From an uncultured Kangiella sp. (lineage in GTDB: Bacteria; Pseudomonadota; Gammaproteobacteria; Enterobacterales; Kangiellaceae): a stretch of 64,000 nt of DNA. The translations under genes were made by a program, and so were the position numbers. The DNA lies in NCBI GenBank assembly GCA_950096615.1, contig CATNCP010000006.1, forward strand, positions 1 to 64,000. The letters are read 5' to 3'. This document shows, in pieces, positions 45,759 through 56,257 of this stretch (position 1 is the stretch's first letter; the number at the start of each line of letters is the position of its first letter). The notes below the pieces were generated by a model. That model was given only the letters and a program-made list of their open reading frames with translations. It made no database searches and had not been told where the DNA came from.

Positions 45759-47138
45759 CTAGCCAAAGAAGTAGGTTGCTAATCCTAATAGGGCGAAGAA
45801 CCCCGCTACGTCGGTGACCGTTGTTAGAACAACACCGCCGGCGATAGCTGGATCGATGTTGAGCTTTTTCAAGATAAGCGGAATACTCGCTCCGCTCAAT
45901 ACGCCGGTAACGAGATTGAACAACATGGCGCCGCCGATAGTAATGGCGAGATGTAAATGATTAATACCGGACTCTTTGTAATAAGAAAACGCATAAACCA
46001 ATGTTGAGATCGTTAGCGCCCAGATAATACCGTTAATAATACTCACAGCGAGTTCTTTCTTTAGAAGGTAAGACTGGTTACCATCGCTAATGTGGCCTAG
46101 AGACATACCGCGAATAACTAGGGTTAACGTTTGCGTTCCAGCAATGCCTCCCATGCTTGGTACGATTGGTAGTAAGACTGCAAGTAAAGTGACTTTACCG
46201 ATGGTACTTTCAAAAAGGCCAATCACCAGAGCCGCCAGAATCACTGTTAATAAATTAATACCCAGCCAAATGGCACGCTTGCGGGCCGTTACCATGATTG
46301 GACCAAATGTGTCTTCTAATTCATCCAAACCGGCCATGGACATCAACGAGTGATCGGCTTCTTCTCGGATAACGTCAACGACGTCATCAATGGTAATACG
46401 ACCTAACAGTCGTCCTTCTTCGTCCAACACTGGTGCTGAAACCAAGTCATGACGTTCGAAGATTTGGGCCACTTCTGTATCTTCCATATCCGCAGGAATG
46501 GTAAACATCTCTTCGTCTACAATCTGTGTGATCGAGGTATCAGGATCACAGGTTAAGATGGCGCTTATAGGAACGGAGCCGATAAGTACGTCACGCGAAT
46601 TGACCACATACAGGTGGTCAGTATTCGGTGGCATGCTGCCTCGAATTCTCAAATAACGCAGCACCACTTCAACCGAAACACGCGGGCGGATCATGATGGT
46701 GTCAATGTTCATCAAACCGCCAGCGGTATCTTCTGGGTAAGTTAACGCGTGCTCAATCAGCGCACGATTCTGCTCATCAAGAAGTCGTAGTACTTGATTA
46801 CTGACGTTATGCGACAGATCACCGAGAATATCCACCACATCATCGGTATCTAAGTCAGCAAGAGCATTTGCCAGCTCTTGTGGCTGCATGTTTTCGATGA
46901 AGTTTTGACGAATCTCGTCATTCAGGTGTTGTAGTACATCACCCTCACGTTCCTTATCCAGCAGCTGCCAAATAACGTTACGTACACGGGGTGGTGTGGA
47001 TTCAAGAAGGTGCGCAATATCCGCTGAGTGTAATTCTTCGAGCAGGTTGCGAACGGGGATTAAGTGACCACTATCAAGCGCTGAGTTTAGGAGCTGTAGC
47101 TGCTCTTGACGAGTCTGATTGTTTTGATTCTCAGCCAA
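45759..47138 (-). CDS. mgtE: Magnesium channel MgtE
   Basis: Mg2+-gated Mg2+ channel of 459 aa: MgtE_N superhelical domain (about 1-135, with DTDDVVDILGDL), paired CBS domains (about 136-255), a plug helix and five transmembrane helices ending GGVVLTTVTDVAGFFALLGLATYFF, which holds the pore motif. The TTG start is supported by GAGG eight bases upstream. It is convergent with pmbA, and rapZ is 100 bases upstream on the same strand. Confidence 0.95.
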   Translation of the reverse strand: MAENQNNQTRQEQLQLLNSALDSGHLIPVRNLLEELHSADIAHLLESTPPRVRNVIWQLLDKEREGDVLQHLNDEIRQNFIENMQPQELANALADLDTDDVVDILGDLSHNVSNQVLRLLDEQNRALIEHALTYPEDTAGGLMNIDTIMIRPRVSVEVVLRYLRIRGSMPPNTDHLYVVNSRDVLIGSVPISAILTCDPDTSITQIVDEEMFTIPADMEDTEVAQIFERHDLVSAPVLDEEGRLLGRITIDDVVDVIREEADHSLMSMAGLDELEDTFGPIMVTARKRAIWLGINLLTVILAALVIGLFESTIGKVTLLAVLLPIVPSMGGIAGTQTLTLVIRGMSLGHISDGNQSYLLKKELAVSIINGIIWALTISTLVYAFSYYKESGINHLHLAITIGGAMLFNLVTGVLSGASIPLILKKLNIDPAIAGGVVLTTVTDVAGFFALLGLATYFFG

Positions 47139-47239
47139 AGTCCTTGCCTCGTTAGTGGTTGATTTTACTGCTTATTCTAACGTAGCTAGAGGGCCTTATC
47201 CAGCGAGATTTGGTGCTGGGGCCTTTTCTTCATCAAGGT

Positions 47240-48088
47240 TTACATTTTATTGAGGCGGCTATGTTCCACAGAAATGTTTGGGTAATGCTGCTTAAGGTAA
47301 TGCCCAAGAGTTTCTACCATGTAAACTGAGCGGTGGCGACCGCCAGTACAGCCGATAGCACAGGTGAAGTAACTGCGGTCCTGTTTGCTGAACTCGGGAA
47401 TCCATGTGGTAAGGAAGACTTTTAATTGCCAGGTGTACTCCATGACCATCGAGCTTGAGGATAAGTAATCCACGATCTCCTGATCCTTGCCTGTGAAGTC
47501 TCTAAGTTCTTCTACCCAGTAAGGGTTGGGTAAGCAGCGTACATCAAAGACAAAGTCAGCGTCTTTAGGCGCGCCATGCTTAAAGCCAAAAGAAACCAAC
47601 CTAATATCCATCTGTGGAGCTTTATTAGAACTCACACGCTCTCGTACACGCTCGCGTAAATCGTGAGGCGTCAATTCTGAGGTGTTGATAACAAGATCAG
47701 CTAACGCTCGAACTGGCGCCAATAATTTATTTTCTTCATGAATAGCATCGCGTAGTGAGTAACCCTGCTTGGTTAAAGGGTGTCGGCGACGGGTTTCACT
47801 GAAACGCTTCAGTAATATATTTTCGTCAGCATCGATAAAGAGAATCCGAGCATGTGGTGCCGCGGCTTTAATTTTCTCCATTTCACCTGAGAACTGCTCT
47901 AAGTCCGAAGGGTTTCGGGCATCCACGCTAATTGCAATTAACTCATTTTTTAGAATATGGTCGTTGATGACGTTTAGCGTTAACCCTAAAGGCAAGTTAT
48001 CAATACAGTAATAGCCAGCGTCTTCCAGCGCTTTGAGTACAACGGATTTACCAGAGCCTGACCTTCCGCTGACAATAACAAGTTTCAC
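47240..48088 (-). CDS. rapZ: RNase adapter protein RapZ
   Basis: P-loop protein that in E. coli delivers the GlmZ sRNA to RNase E and senses glucosamine-6-phosphate. Walker A is GRSGSGKS at 8-15, and the C-terminal CAIGCTGGRHRSVYMVE is conserved. 282 aa. The GTG start overlaps the ptsN stop by 4 bases (GTGA). No npr gene follows, although it usually does in this cluster. Confidence 0.96.
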   Translation of the reverse strand: MKLVIVSGRSGSGKSVVLKALEDAGYYCIDNLPLGLTLNVINDHILKNELIAISVDARNPSDLEQFSGEMEKIKAAAPHARILFIDADENILLKRFSETRRRHPLTKQGYSLRDAIHEENKLLAPVRALADLVINTSELTPHDLRERVRERVSSNKAPQMDIRLVSFGFKHGAPKDADFVFDVRCLPNPYWVEELRDFTGKDQEIVDYLSSSSMVMEYTWQLKVFLTTWIPEFSKQDRSYFTCAIGCTGGRHRSVYMVETLGHYLKQHYPNISVEHSRLNKM

Positions 48089-48591
48089 GAAGCTTCTTCC
48101 TTAGTACTATATTCTTTAATGGCATGTTCAATAATATCAAATAATGCTTCATTATTGTGAGCATTTCTGATTTGAGCACATAACGTTTTGTTATCAAAAA
48201 TGGGTTTAATTCGCTCAATGCCTTTTAAATCTCGAAAGTCCAAGTCCTCAGGAATGAGTAACCCAAACATAATATCCACGTCTTCTTTATCAGAGGCAAA
48301 AAAATCAACGCCTTGCTCTAGTGTAGCTAAAATGGCTACAGGCTTTTCACAGGAGGCTAGCCGACCGTGAGGCAGGGCAATGCCATTACCAATGGCGGTA
48401 CAGCCTAACTGCTCACGTTCAGTAAATGCCTGAAGTATTTCAAAGGAATCGAGCTCTGGATCATTTTTACTGAAGAGGTTTGCGATTGCTTGTAGAGCTT
48501 TTTTTCTGCTGGTCGCTTGTAGCCCGAGTTGGCATCGCTCGGGCGCAATAGTGTCTAAAATGTGCATGACCTGGGTCTTTGTTTCACTCAT
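48085..48591 (-). CDS. ptsN: Nitrogen PTS protein EIIA(Ntr)
   Basis: Phosphoryl acceptor of the PTS-Ntr regulatory chain, with roles in K+ and envelope control. The phospho-histidine is H75 in NGIALPHGRL. The track starts at 48633; ATG 48591 (MSETKTQ, 168 aa) or ATG 48567 (MHIL, 160 aa) are likelier, and neither has a strong SD. It is coupled to rapZ by the 4-base overlap. Confidence 0.92.
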   Translation of the reverse strand: MSETKTQVMHILDTIAPERCQLGLQATSRKKALQAIANLFSKNDPELDSFEILQAFTEREQLGCTAIGNGIALPHGRLASCEKPVAILATLEQGVDFFASDKEDVDIMFGLLIPEDLDFRDLKGIERIKPIFDNKTLCAQIRNAHNNEALFDIIEHAIKEYSTKEEAS

Positions 48592-48688
48592 AAAACAACT
48601 CTGCTGGGCGCTGCTTTTCTTCCAGCTAGGCATGAAAAGTGGTTAATAGTTTGCTCTATTGAGCACTTTTTATAACAACGCTGGGCGG

Positions 48689-48719
48689 AAAAAAAGCCTC
48701 AGCCCTTTGGGTTGAGGCT
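48689..48719 (-). terminator. Terminator between hpf and ptsN
   Basis: AGCCTCA/TGAGGCT hairpin, with an inner GGGTT/AGCCC extension, followed on the minus strand by seven Ts. A second inverted repeat ATCACTCTA/TAGAGTGAT (48728-48764) precedes it without a T-run. Transcription of hpf therefore probably ends before ptsN. Confidence 0.8.
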
Positions 48720-48838
48720 AAAATATGATCACTCTAGTGTTGTAAGCTCTTGATTTAGAGTGATTAAATAATAACATCATACGCCTCGGTTGACGATATT
48801 ATAAACACAACAGAGGCGCATATTTATTGGAGGAAAAA

Positions 48839-49126
48839 CTAGTGACGAGTCATTTTCTCCTTATGCTTTATCACCTGTCGGTCTAACTTATCAATCAATA
48901 AATCAATCGCAGCATACATATCTTCTGATTCACTGTTGGCGAATATTTCAGCGCCATTGACGTGGACGGTCGCTTCTGCAATCTGACGAATTTTTTCAAC
49001 ACTTAAAATGACATAAACATTGTTAATATGATCAAAGTGTCGTTCTAGTTTTGAGAACTTCTCGTCAACGAATTCTTTTAGTGGTTCTGTAATGTCTAAG
49101 TGACGCCCGGTAAGATTGATTTGCAT
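48839..49126 (-). CDS. hpf: Ribosome hibernation promoting factor
   Basis: Short HPF-type protein (95 aa) that binds the 30S decoding centre and promotes 100S dimers in resting cells. MQINLTGRHLDITEPLKEFV and the beta-alpha-beta core to KHKEKMTRH fit. The track adds seven residues; ATG 49126 with AAGGAAAG upstream is the start. It usually follows rpoN, which is absent here. Confidence 0.95.
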   Translation of the reverse strand: MQINLTGRHLDITEPLKEFVDEKFSKLERHFDHINNVYVILSVEKIRQIAEATVHVNGAEIFANSESEDMYAAIDLLIDKLDRQVIKHKEKMTRH

Positions 49127-49609
49127 AATAAACTTTCCTTCTATCATTAATTTAATGGATAAATGTAATCACAACATGGTGAGTTACGGAGTCTAAGGTG
49201 GGAAGGTTCCACACGAAGACAGGAATGTAATAATTGAATTACTAAAGGTATGACGTTGATACTTTTTGATAGTTCACCTCCTAGGTAAGGTTGGAGAAAA
49301 CTGTGATAAAAAAGCTGTGTAAAAAGAAATTTAGGGGTAACAGAGTTTGGCTTAAACAAATTCTTTGGTTTTGATTTGAACCAAATGCGAGGGGGGGTGA
49401 GTTGTAGGCGTTTAGTTGTTGCCACGTAAGCCAATAGTTTCCTTTTATATTACCCTTTAATTACAAGTTACCTTGAGATGCATCATCTTGCAAGGCTTAT
49501 TATTTATCTGGGGATTAGGAAACTATTTTCAATGGTTTGATGGAGATTATCTATAAAGCACAGCCAGTTTGGTTGGGCTAATCAGAGCAATATGATCTGT
49601 ATGTTAGGC
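49127..49609. other. Intergenic region where rpoN would be expected
   Basis: About 480 bases between lptB and hpf, both on the minus strand. The only ORF (95 aa, 49147-49434) has no RpoN-like motif, low-complexity composition and no SD that I can see, so I leave it out. I find no trace of the RpoN box. The hpf promoter must lie here, but I see no clear pair. Confidence 0.5.
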
Positions 49610-50335
49610 TTACATTTTAAAGTGTTCGCCGAGGTAACGTTGTCTAACTACTGGATTTTCAAGAATTGTGTCCGTATCACCATCGGCAATGATACTACCG
49701 CTATCAACAATGTAAGCTCGCTCACACACATCTAAGGTTTCACGAACGTTATGGTCGGTAATTAAAACACCAAGCCCTCGATCTTTAAGTTGCATGATAA
49801 TACTTTTGATTTCAATCACTGAAATAGGATCGACGCCAGCAAATGGCTCATCTAGTAAAATAAACTTAGGGTCATTAGCTAAAGCGCGAGCAATTTCGAC
49901 TCGACGGCGCTCACCGCCAGACAAACTCATACCCAGGCTTAAGCGGATATGTTCAATGTGGAATTCTGCTAATAACTCGTCTAGCTTTTCTTCCCGCTCT
50001 TGTTCATTCAAGTCCTTTCGAAGCTGCAAAATGGCCATGATGTTATCTTGAACCGATAACTTTCGAAAGATAGAAGCTTCCTGAGGAAGGTACCCAATAC
50101 CTTTCTTGGCGCGAGCATGCATCGCTGCTCCGGTGATATCTTCGTCAGCCAAAAAGATCTGACCCGCATCAGAAGGCACCAATCCTACGATCATATAAAA
50201 AGAAGTCGTTTTGCCTGCACCATTAGGACCGAGAAGGCCAACGATTGACCCTTGATCGACTTCTAACGAAACACTTTCAACAACTTTTCGTGTTTTATAA
50301 CTTTTAGCTAGATTCTGTGCTCGTAAAGACGTCAT
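49610..50335 (-). CDS. lptB: LPS export ABC transporter ATP-binding protein LptB
   Basis: Cytoplasmic ATPase that powers LPS extraction by LptB2[20 protein letters not shown] (Walker A), [21 protein letters not shown] (signature), [13 protein letters not shown] (Walker B) and [10 protein letters not shown] (switch His). 241 aa. It starts 2 bases after lptA, so lptC-lptA-lptB are co-translated. Confidence 0.97.
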   Translation of the reverse strand: MTSLRAQNLAKSYKTRKVVESVSLEVDQGSIVGLLGPNGAGKTTSFYMIVGLVPSDAGQIFLADEDITGAAMHARAKKGIGYLPQEASIFRKLSVQDNIMAILQLRKDLNEQEREEKLDELLAEFHIEHIRLSLGMSLSGGERRRVEIARALANDPKFILLDEPFAGVDPISVIEIKSIIMQLKDRGLGVLITDHNVRETLDVCERAYIVDSGSIIADGDTDTILENPVVRQRYLGEHFKM

Positions 50336-50337
50336 GG

Positions 50338-51156
50338 TTATTGCTTGCCTTCTTCTGTGTCAGTTAGGGCGTCCTGTGATTCATCAACAGCAGATTCTGT
50401 CGTATCGCCAGCGGCTTCTTCTAACGCTTTTTCGGTTTCTGTTTTCTGCTGTTGTGGTTCATCTTGCCAGTAAAATTCAGTCACTACAGGCTGTGAGCCA
50501 TCCGCACTTTGGTCAGCGGAAATACGTTTGGTTTGCCCATCATAAGTCAGTAAGGCTGCTGATGTGTTAGAAGAGCCTTGGCTCAATTTTACAGACCCTA
50601 CGAGCTGAGTTTTACGATCCTTACCGTTAGAACGTAAGGTATCCGCTATCGCAGTAATTTCAGTTTGACTCGGTTGCTTCAAAATAAACTTAGTCGGATT
50701 GCCAGTTAACACAAAGCTAAAGCCTTTAGTGATTCTTTGGTTTGCACGGAGTTTATTGCCAAGTAGGGTGAGCTTATCTTGTTCAGAAGTTTGAACAATC
50801 TGGATGTCGCCGTCAGCTGCAAGTTCTCCAGTTTTTTGCTCGTAACTGATGCTAGGTGCTTCAATATCGGTAGTTTCACCAAACTGATCAACATAATGAA
50901 TCTTCACAGGTGTGCCTTCTGCGGTAATGGTGCCAGCATCTTCACCTTGCTTAATTAACTTGTCCGCGTAGATCACCATCTGACCATGCTCATAAACCAC
51001 GTTATTCTCATAGACAATAGTGGGTGTTTCTTTTGAGGCATCCAAATAAGAGTTATCCGCCTTCAAGCGAGACTTCTCGAACTGAGCAGCCGCTAATGGC
51101 TGGCTTATGACGAGAGAGCCCACAAATATTGTAAAAAAGATAAAGAGTCTGTTCAT
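50338..51156 (-). CDS. lptA: LPS transport periplasmic protein LptA
   Basis: Periplasmic bridge for LPS. Signal peptide [24 protein letters not shown], then OstA-type beta-jellyroll repeats ([34 protein letters not shown]). At 272 aa it is longer than E. coli LptA (about 185), due mainly to an acidic, low-complexity C-terminal tail of about 45 residues after the last strand ([20 protein letters not shown]). It overlaps lptC by 4 bases. Confidence 0.93.
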   Translation of the reverse strand: MNRLFIFFTIFVGSLVISQPLAAAQFEKSRLKADNSYLDASKETPTIVYENNVVYEHGQMVIYADKLIKQGEDAGTITAEGTPVKIHYVDQFGETTDIEAPSISYEQKTGELAADGDIQIVQTSEQDKLTLLGNKLRANQRITKGFSFVLTGNPTKFILKQPSQTEITAIADTLRSNGKDRKTQLVGSVKLSQGSSNTSAALLTYDGQTKRISADQSADGSQPVVTEFYWQDEPQQQKTETEKALEEAAGDTTESAVDESQDALTDTEEGKQ

Positions 51157-51707
51157 AGTTCTTCTGAAACAACCTGAGATTTAAATTCTATAGTATTCGC
51201 TTTTAAGTCAGCGCTCATGCCGGTAGCAGTCTGACGAAAAATCGTGTTATTTAACTCAACTTCTGAGTCTGTGAATGCAGTTTGTGTGGTGAAATCGACT
51301 TTTAACGTTGGCATGGACAAAGTCATTTCAGGGTTTGGATCTTTTGTGTTCATGGTAATTTTGACATCACCGGTTAGCTCAAGTTGCTCGCTGAGCTCAT
51401 TGCTGAGGGCTTTCTGGGCTGAAACTTCCCAGTTTTGATCCGGCGTCATCATTTTGAACTCTGGATTTTCCATGCGAGTTTGCATGATGTCTTTAAAATG
51501 TGATGTTTTGTCACTGGTGAATTTTCTAACTCGTTGGCCATCCAAATTGAACTCCAACGTCGAGGTGTTCACCAGATAATAGTCTGGGTTATTGTCAGCA
51601 GCGACAAAGTCAGGCTTTTGTTCCACAGAACTATCCCAAAGAAAGGCCACTACAAATGCTGCAGGCACTAATAGCCATAATATTTGGCGACCTTTCAAAA
51701 ATCTCAT
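51153..51707 (-). CDS. lptC: LPS export protein LptC
   Basis: Bitopic inner-membrane protein handing LPS from LptBFG to LptA. One N-terminal helix (ILWLLVPAAFVVAFLW) and an OstA-like periplasmic beta domain (VNTSTLEFNLDGQRVRKFTSDKTSHF). The track begins at TTG 51713; ATG 51707 shares one base with the kdsC stop (TGATG) and stands 8 bases after GGAG, so I use it (184 aa). Confidence 0.93.
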   Translation of the reverse strand: MRFLKGRQILWLLVPAAFVVAFLWDSSVEQKPDFVAADNNPDYYLVNTSTLEFNLDGQRVRKFTSDKTSHFKDIMQTRMENPEFKMMTPDQNWEVSAQKALSNELSEQLELTGDVKITMNTKDPNPEMTLSMPTLKVDFTTQTAFTDSEVELNNTIFRQTATGMSADLKANTIEFKSQVVSEEL

Positions 51708-52246
51708 CAACAATACTCCTGGTGCAGTTTTTCAAGCAAGCCTTTACTCTCAAGAATCAGGTCAGTGATTTCACGAACAGCACCGAAGCCACCATTGTTC
51801 TGAGTTGTCCAGTCTGCTTTTTGGCGCACAAACCAGTGCCCATCTGCTACTGTAACACCGAGGCCTGAACGCCGCATTAATGGCAAGTCAGGCAGGTCAT
51901 CGCCGACATGACATACTTGGCTGGGTTCAAGCGATAGAGTGTCGCACAGCTCTTCATAAGCCGCGACCTTATCCGATTGACCTTGATAACAGTGCTTTAT
52001 ACCCAGTTCACGGCACCGCTTCTCGACGATTTCAGAACGTCTGCCGGTGATAATAGCGACTTGAATTTTGTGATTCATCAAGCTTTTTAAACCCAGCCCA
52101 TCTTTGATGTTAAAGGTTTTCAGTTCTTCGCCTTGGTTGCCAATAATGACTTGGCCATTGCTGAGCACACCATCAACATCGCAAATGAGCAGTTTTATCT
52201 CGTGGGCTTTGCGTAGCAAGTCTTGTGAATAGGTTGGTTTACTCAT
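51707..52246 (-). CDS. kdsC: 3-deoxy-D-manno-octulosonate 8-phosphate phosphatase
   Basis: HAD-superfamily (C0 cap-less) enzyme making Kdo for LPS. The nucleophile motif is LLICDVDGVLSNG (DxD), IITGRRSEIVEKR is motif II and HVGDDLPDLPLM is motif IV. 179 aa. It follows kdsD without a gap. Confidence 0.96.
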   Translation of the reverse strand: MSKPTYSQDLLRKAHEIKLLICDVDGVLSNGQVIIGNQGEELKTFNIKDGLGLKSLMNHKIQVAIITGRRSEIVEKRCRELGIKHCYQGQSDKVAAYEELCDTLSLEPSQVCHVGDDLPDLPLMRRSGLGVTVADGHWFVRQKADWTTQNNGGFGAVREITDLILESKGLLEKLHQEYC

Positions 52247-53227
52247 CTATACCACTCCTGCCTTCAGCAAATCATGCATGTGTACTGCACCGACCGGCTT
52301 GTTGTGTTCATTAACCACGATTAAACAGGTGATACTATTACGCTCCATAAGCCCCACCGCATCGACCGCAAGCGCGTCAGCAGTAATGGTTTTACCACCA
52401 GTTGTCATGACGCTTTCAATCGGAGTGTCGACATTGATGCCTTTTTCAAACGCTCGGCGTAAGTCGCCATCGGTGAAGATACCGAGTAAATGTTTGTTGT
52501 CATCAAGAACTGCAGTCATACCCAAACGTTTGTCGGTGATTTCCAATAAAGCATCTTTGACTGACGTTTGTGGTGTTACAGCAGGGAAGTTCTCTGCGGT
52601 GTGCATCAGGTCTTCAACATGGAGTAATAAGCGCTTACCTAGACTGCCGCCTGGGTGTGACAAGGCAAAGTCATCAGGCGTAAAGCCTTTCGCTTCCAGC
52701 AAACTTACTGCAATCGCATCGCCAAGCGCTAATACCGCTGTGGTAGATGCGGTGGGAGCAAGGTTATGTGGACAAGCTTCCTGTTGCACTTTTACCGTTA
52801 AATGCACTTCACTGGCTTTTGCCAAACTGGAGCTAGGGTTGCTGGTAATGCTGATCAGTGGAATATCACGACGTTTGATGACAGGAATTAAGGAGGTGAC
52901 TTCGTGAGTTTCACCAGAGTTTGAAAGAGCAATGACCACGTCACGCTCTTCGATCATGCCCAAGTCACCATGACTGGCTTCCGCTGGATGTACAAAAAAT
53001 GCTGGAGTGCCAGTGCTGGCGAAGGTCGCAGCCATTTTGCCACCAATATGGCCAGACTTGCCCATACCAATGACAACGACTTTGCCCTGGCAATCGATAA
53101 GACGCTGGCAAGCAGTCACAAAGTCATCGTTTAACTGCTCTTTTAATTGTTCTACGGCTTGGCTTTCAATACTGATCACGCGCTCAGCGCTTTGCAGTAG
53201 CTGTTCTTTAGTCGGCGTATGACTCAA
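52247..53227 (-). CDS. kdsD: Arabinose-5-phosphate isomerase KdsD
   Basis: First step of Kdo synthesis. SIS domain (about 40-190; VVVIGMGKSGHIGGKMAATFAS, HPAEASHGDLGMI, ALSNSGETHEV) followed by paired CBS domains (about 205-326). 326 aa. TTG start, with GGGAG upstream; this and the kdsC neighbour are typical. kdsD-kdsC-lptC-lptA-lptB is the E. coli order. Confidence 0.95.
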   Translation of the reverse strand: MSHTPTKEQLLQSAERVISIESQAVEQLKEQLNDDFVTACQRLIDCQGKVVVIGMGKSGHIGGKMAATFASTGTPAFFVHPAEASHGDLGMIEERDVVIALSNSGETHEVTSLIPVIKRRDIPLISITSNPSSSLAKASEVHLTVKVQQEACPHNLAPTASTTAVLALGDAIAVSLLEAKGFTPDDFALSHPGGSLGKRLLLHVEDLMHTAENFPAVTPQTSVKDALLEITDKRLGMTAVLDDNKHLLGIFTDGDLRRAFEKGINVDTPIESVMTTGGKTITADALAVDAVGLMERNSITCLIVVNEHNKPVGAVHMHDLLKAGVV

Positions 53228-53272
53228 ACTATGCTCCCTAACTATTTGGCTTATATGGCTTTTTTGTCGCTT

Positions 53273-54262
53273 TTATAGAACAAAGAACCGAACTATATAA
53301 TACCCTAGGAAGACCGCAACTAAAATAGCGCCCTCAATACGGTTGATTTTGCCTGGCCCACGGAAGCCGTAAGCCATAATAGCCATAGCAATAATAAGGC
53401 CTAACATCAGTGGATAGTCGATGTTTAAAATATCTTTTTCGATGGCTGGCGCTGCGATGGCTGCTGGAATACCTAGAACACCAAGCAAGTTGAAAATGTT
53501 GGAGCCGATGACGTTACCAATGGCAATTTCGTGTTCGTTTTTTAGAACACTAGCAACGGAAGCGCCAAGCTCCGGTAAGCTCGTACCAAGCGCAACAATG
53601 GTTAAGCCAATCACTGTTTCTGAAACGCCGAAAGCTAAGGCGATACCACTGGCGCCTTCGATTAATAACTTCGAGCTACCAACCAGTAGGACCAAGCCTA
53701 AGATAACCCAAAACGTTGCTTTACCCGTAGGCATGCCTTCTGGCAACTCCTCAATCATTTCATCGACCATAGGGTCATGCTCTTTACGAGACTGCATTCC
53801 GACGCGAACTAACCAAAAAAAGTAAAGTACTAGCGCAGTCAATAGAATAAAGCCTTCAACATGACTCAAGCGTAAATCCCAGAAGAAGATAAAGGCAGCG
53901 GCCGAGCTTAAGAAAAGGATAGGGATTTCTCGTTTCAATAAACCTGAGTGAATCATTAGCGGTCGCACGAGGGCGGTAATCCCCAGCACCAAGGCAATGT
54001 TCGTGATGTTAGAGCCTAAAGCGTTACCAATCGCTACCTCTGGCCCACAATCTGGCTTATCAGGGGCGCAGGTTTTTAATGAATCGAGAATAGAAACGAA
54101 AATTTCTGGGGCAGACGAACCAATAGCAACAATAGTCAAACCGACGATGAGACGTGAAACGCCAAGGTTGCGAGCTATAGCCGCTGCACCGTCCGTGAAG
54201 CGATCTGCGCTCCACATCAATAGAGTAATACCGATAACGATATACGCAATATTTTCTAACAT
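53273..54262 (-). CDS. yrbG: Sodium/calcium exchanger family protein YrbG
   Basis: CaCA-family cation antiporter with ten or so transmembrane segments and the two inverted alpha repeats: IVAIGSSAPEIFVS with GNALGSNITNIALVLG, and IVALGTSLPELGASV with GNVIGSNIFNLLGVLG. 329 aa. First gene of the kds/lpt run. The physiological cation is not certain from sequence. Confidence 0.93.
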   Translation of the reverse strand: MLENIAYIVIGITLLMWSADRFTDGAAAIARNLGVSRLIVGLTIVAIGSSAPEIFVSILDSLKTCAPDKPDCGPEVAIGNALGSNITNIALVLGITALVRPLMIHSGLLKREIPILFLSSAAAFIFFWDLRLSHVEGFILLTALVLYFFWLVRVGMQSRKEHDPMVDEMIEELPEGMPTGKATFWVILGLVLLVGSSKLLIEGASGIALAFGVSETVIGLTIVALGTSLPELGASVASVLKNEHEIAIGNVIGSNIFNLLGVLGIPAAIAAPAIEKDILNIDYPLMLGLIIAMAIMAYGFRGPGKINRIEGAILVAVFLGYYIVRFFVL

Positions 54263-54616
54263 GAGGACCTTAATGGACTATTCTAGTGACTATTATAGGA
54301 TCAGTAAGCATTGGTATTACAGTAGCAAAGTGTAACTAAGATTTGCTAGCTAAACGCCCAGAAACTATAATTTTAGCGGGCTATTGTACTAGGTCACTGT
54401 TGGCTTGTCATTACAAGCTGATGACGCTAACTACTTCGGCTTTCTGTGAGGAAAGTGGTGTAGAATAGGTGTTTATTGGGCGGTTTTGAGGTAAAATCGC
54501 GCCACTTTAGAGTCATATTTGATAGCTCTGTAGCCTTTTTCGGGCTTTAATTCGTCAACATCTGACGTCATACTGTGAGCTCATCAGTCATTTATCAGCA
54601 ACAAAAGAATTTCCTA
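54263..54616. other. Divergent intergenic region yrbG / ibaG
   Basis: 354 bases with no credible gene; the ORF track's extension of ibaG here is not conserved. A TATAAT on the minus strand (54292-54297) could serve yrbG, but its -35 is poor. GCTTGT/ACAAGC forms a small hairpin at 54403-54418. E. coli has the mlaFEDCB operon at this point, and here it is missing. Confidence 0.4.
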
Positions 54617-54862
54617 ATGATAGAAGAGATTAAACAATTAATTGAAAAAGAGATTAATACCACTGAATTACGTGTCGATGGTGACGGTAGTCACTACCAA
54701 GTCATCGTTGTGAGCGATCAGTTTGATGGTTTGCGTTCAGTGAAAAAGCAACAGATGGTCTATGCAGCAGTCAATGAGCATATCGCAAGCGGTGAGATTC
54801 ATGCACTGACTATTAAAGCTTACACTCCTGCTGAGTGGGAAAAAGCAAAATTATTTGTGTAA
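54617..54862 (+). CDS. ibaG: BolA-family protein IbaG
   Basis: 81-aa BolA-fold protein that works with monothiol glutaredoxin in Fe-S handling and acid stress. ELRVDGDGSHYQVIVVSDQFDGLRSVKKQQMVY and IHALTIKAYTPAEWEKAK match IbaG (YrbA) rather than BolA. The track's 14 extra residues are not conserved, so I start at ATG 54617. It lies upstream of murA, as in E. coli. Confidence 0.93.
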   Translation: MIEEIKQLIEKEINTTELRVDGDGSHYQVIVVSDQFDGLRSVKKQQMVYAAVNEHIASGEIHALTIKAYTPAEWEKAKLFV

Positions 54863-54894
54863 ATAGAACCGTAACTGTTGGCAAACGTATCTAA

Positions 54895-56163
<1,269 letters not shown>

Positions 56164-56202
56164 CGCTTTATTGGTATTGAGTTGAAAGTTATTTTAACAT
56201 AG

Positions 56203-56230
56203 AAAAAGGCGCCTCTGAGGCGCCTTTTTT
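56203..56230. terminator. Bidirectional terminator murA / degS
   Basis: Long stem AAAAAGGCGCCTC/GAGGCGCCTTTTT with T-runs on both strands, between convergent genes. Confidence 0.9.
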
Positions 56231-56257
56231 ATTGGCATAGTCCGTTCGAGTTTTGTG

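Noticed and set aside
49147-49434. 95-aa minus-strand ORF between lptB and hpf
   Set aside because: Checked as a possible rpoN remnant; no RpoN-type motif and no SD, so treated as chance.
52278-52907. 209-aa plus-strand ORF opposite kdsD
   Set aside because: Complementary-strand shadow of a certain gene; low-complexity Ser/Thr content and no recognisable motif.
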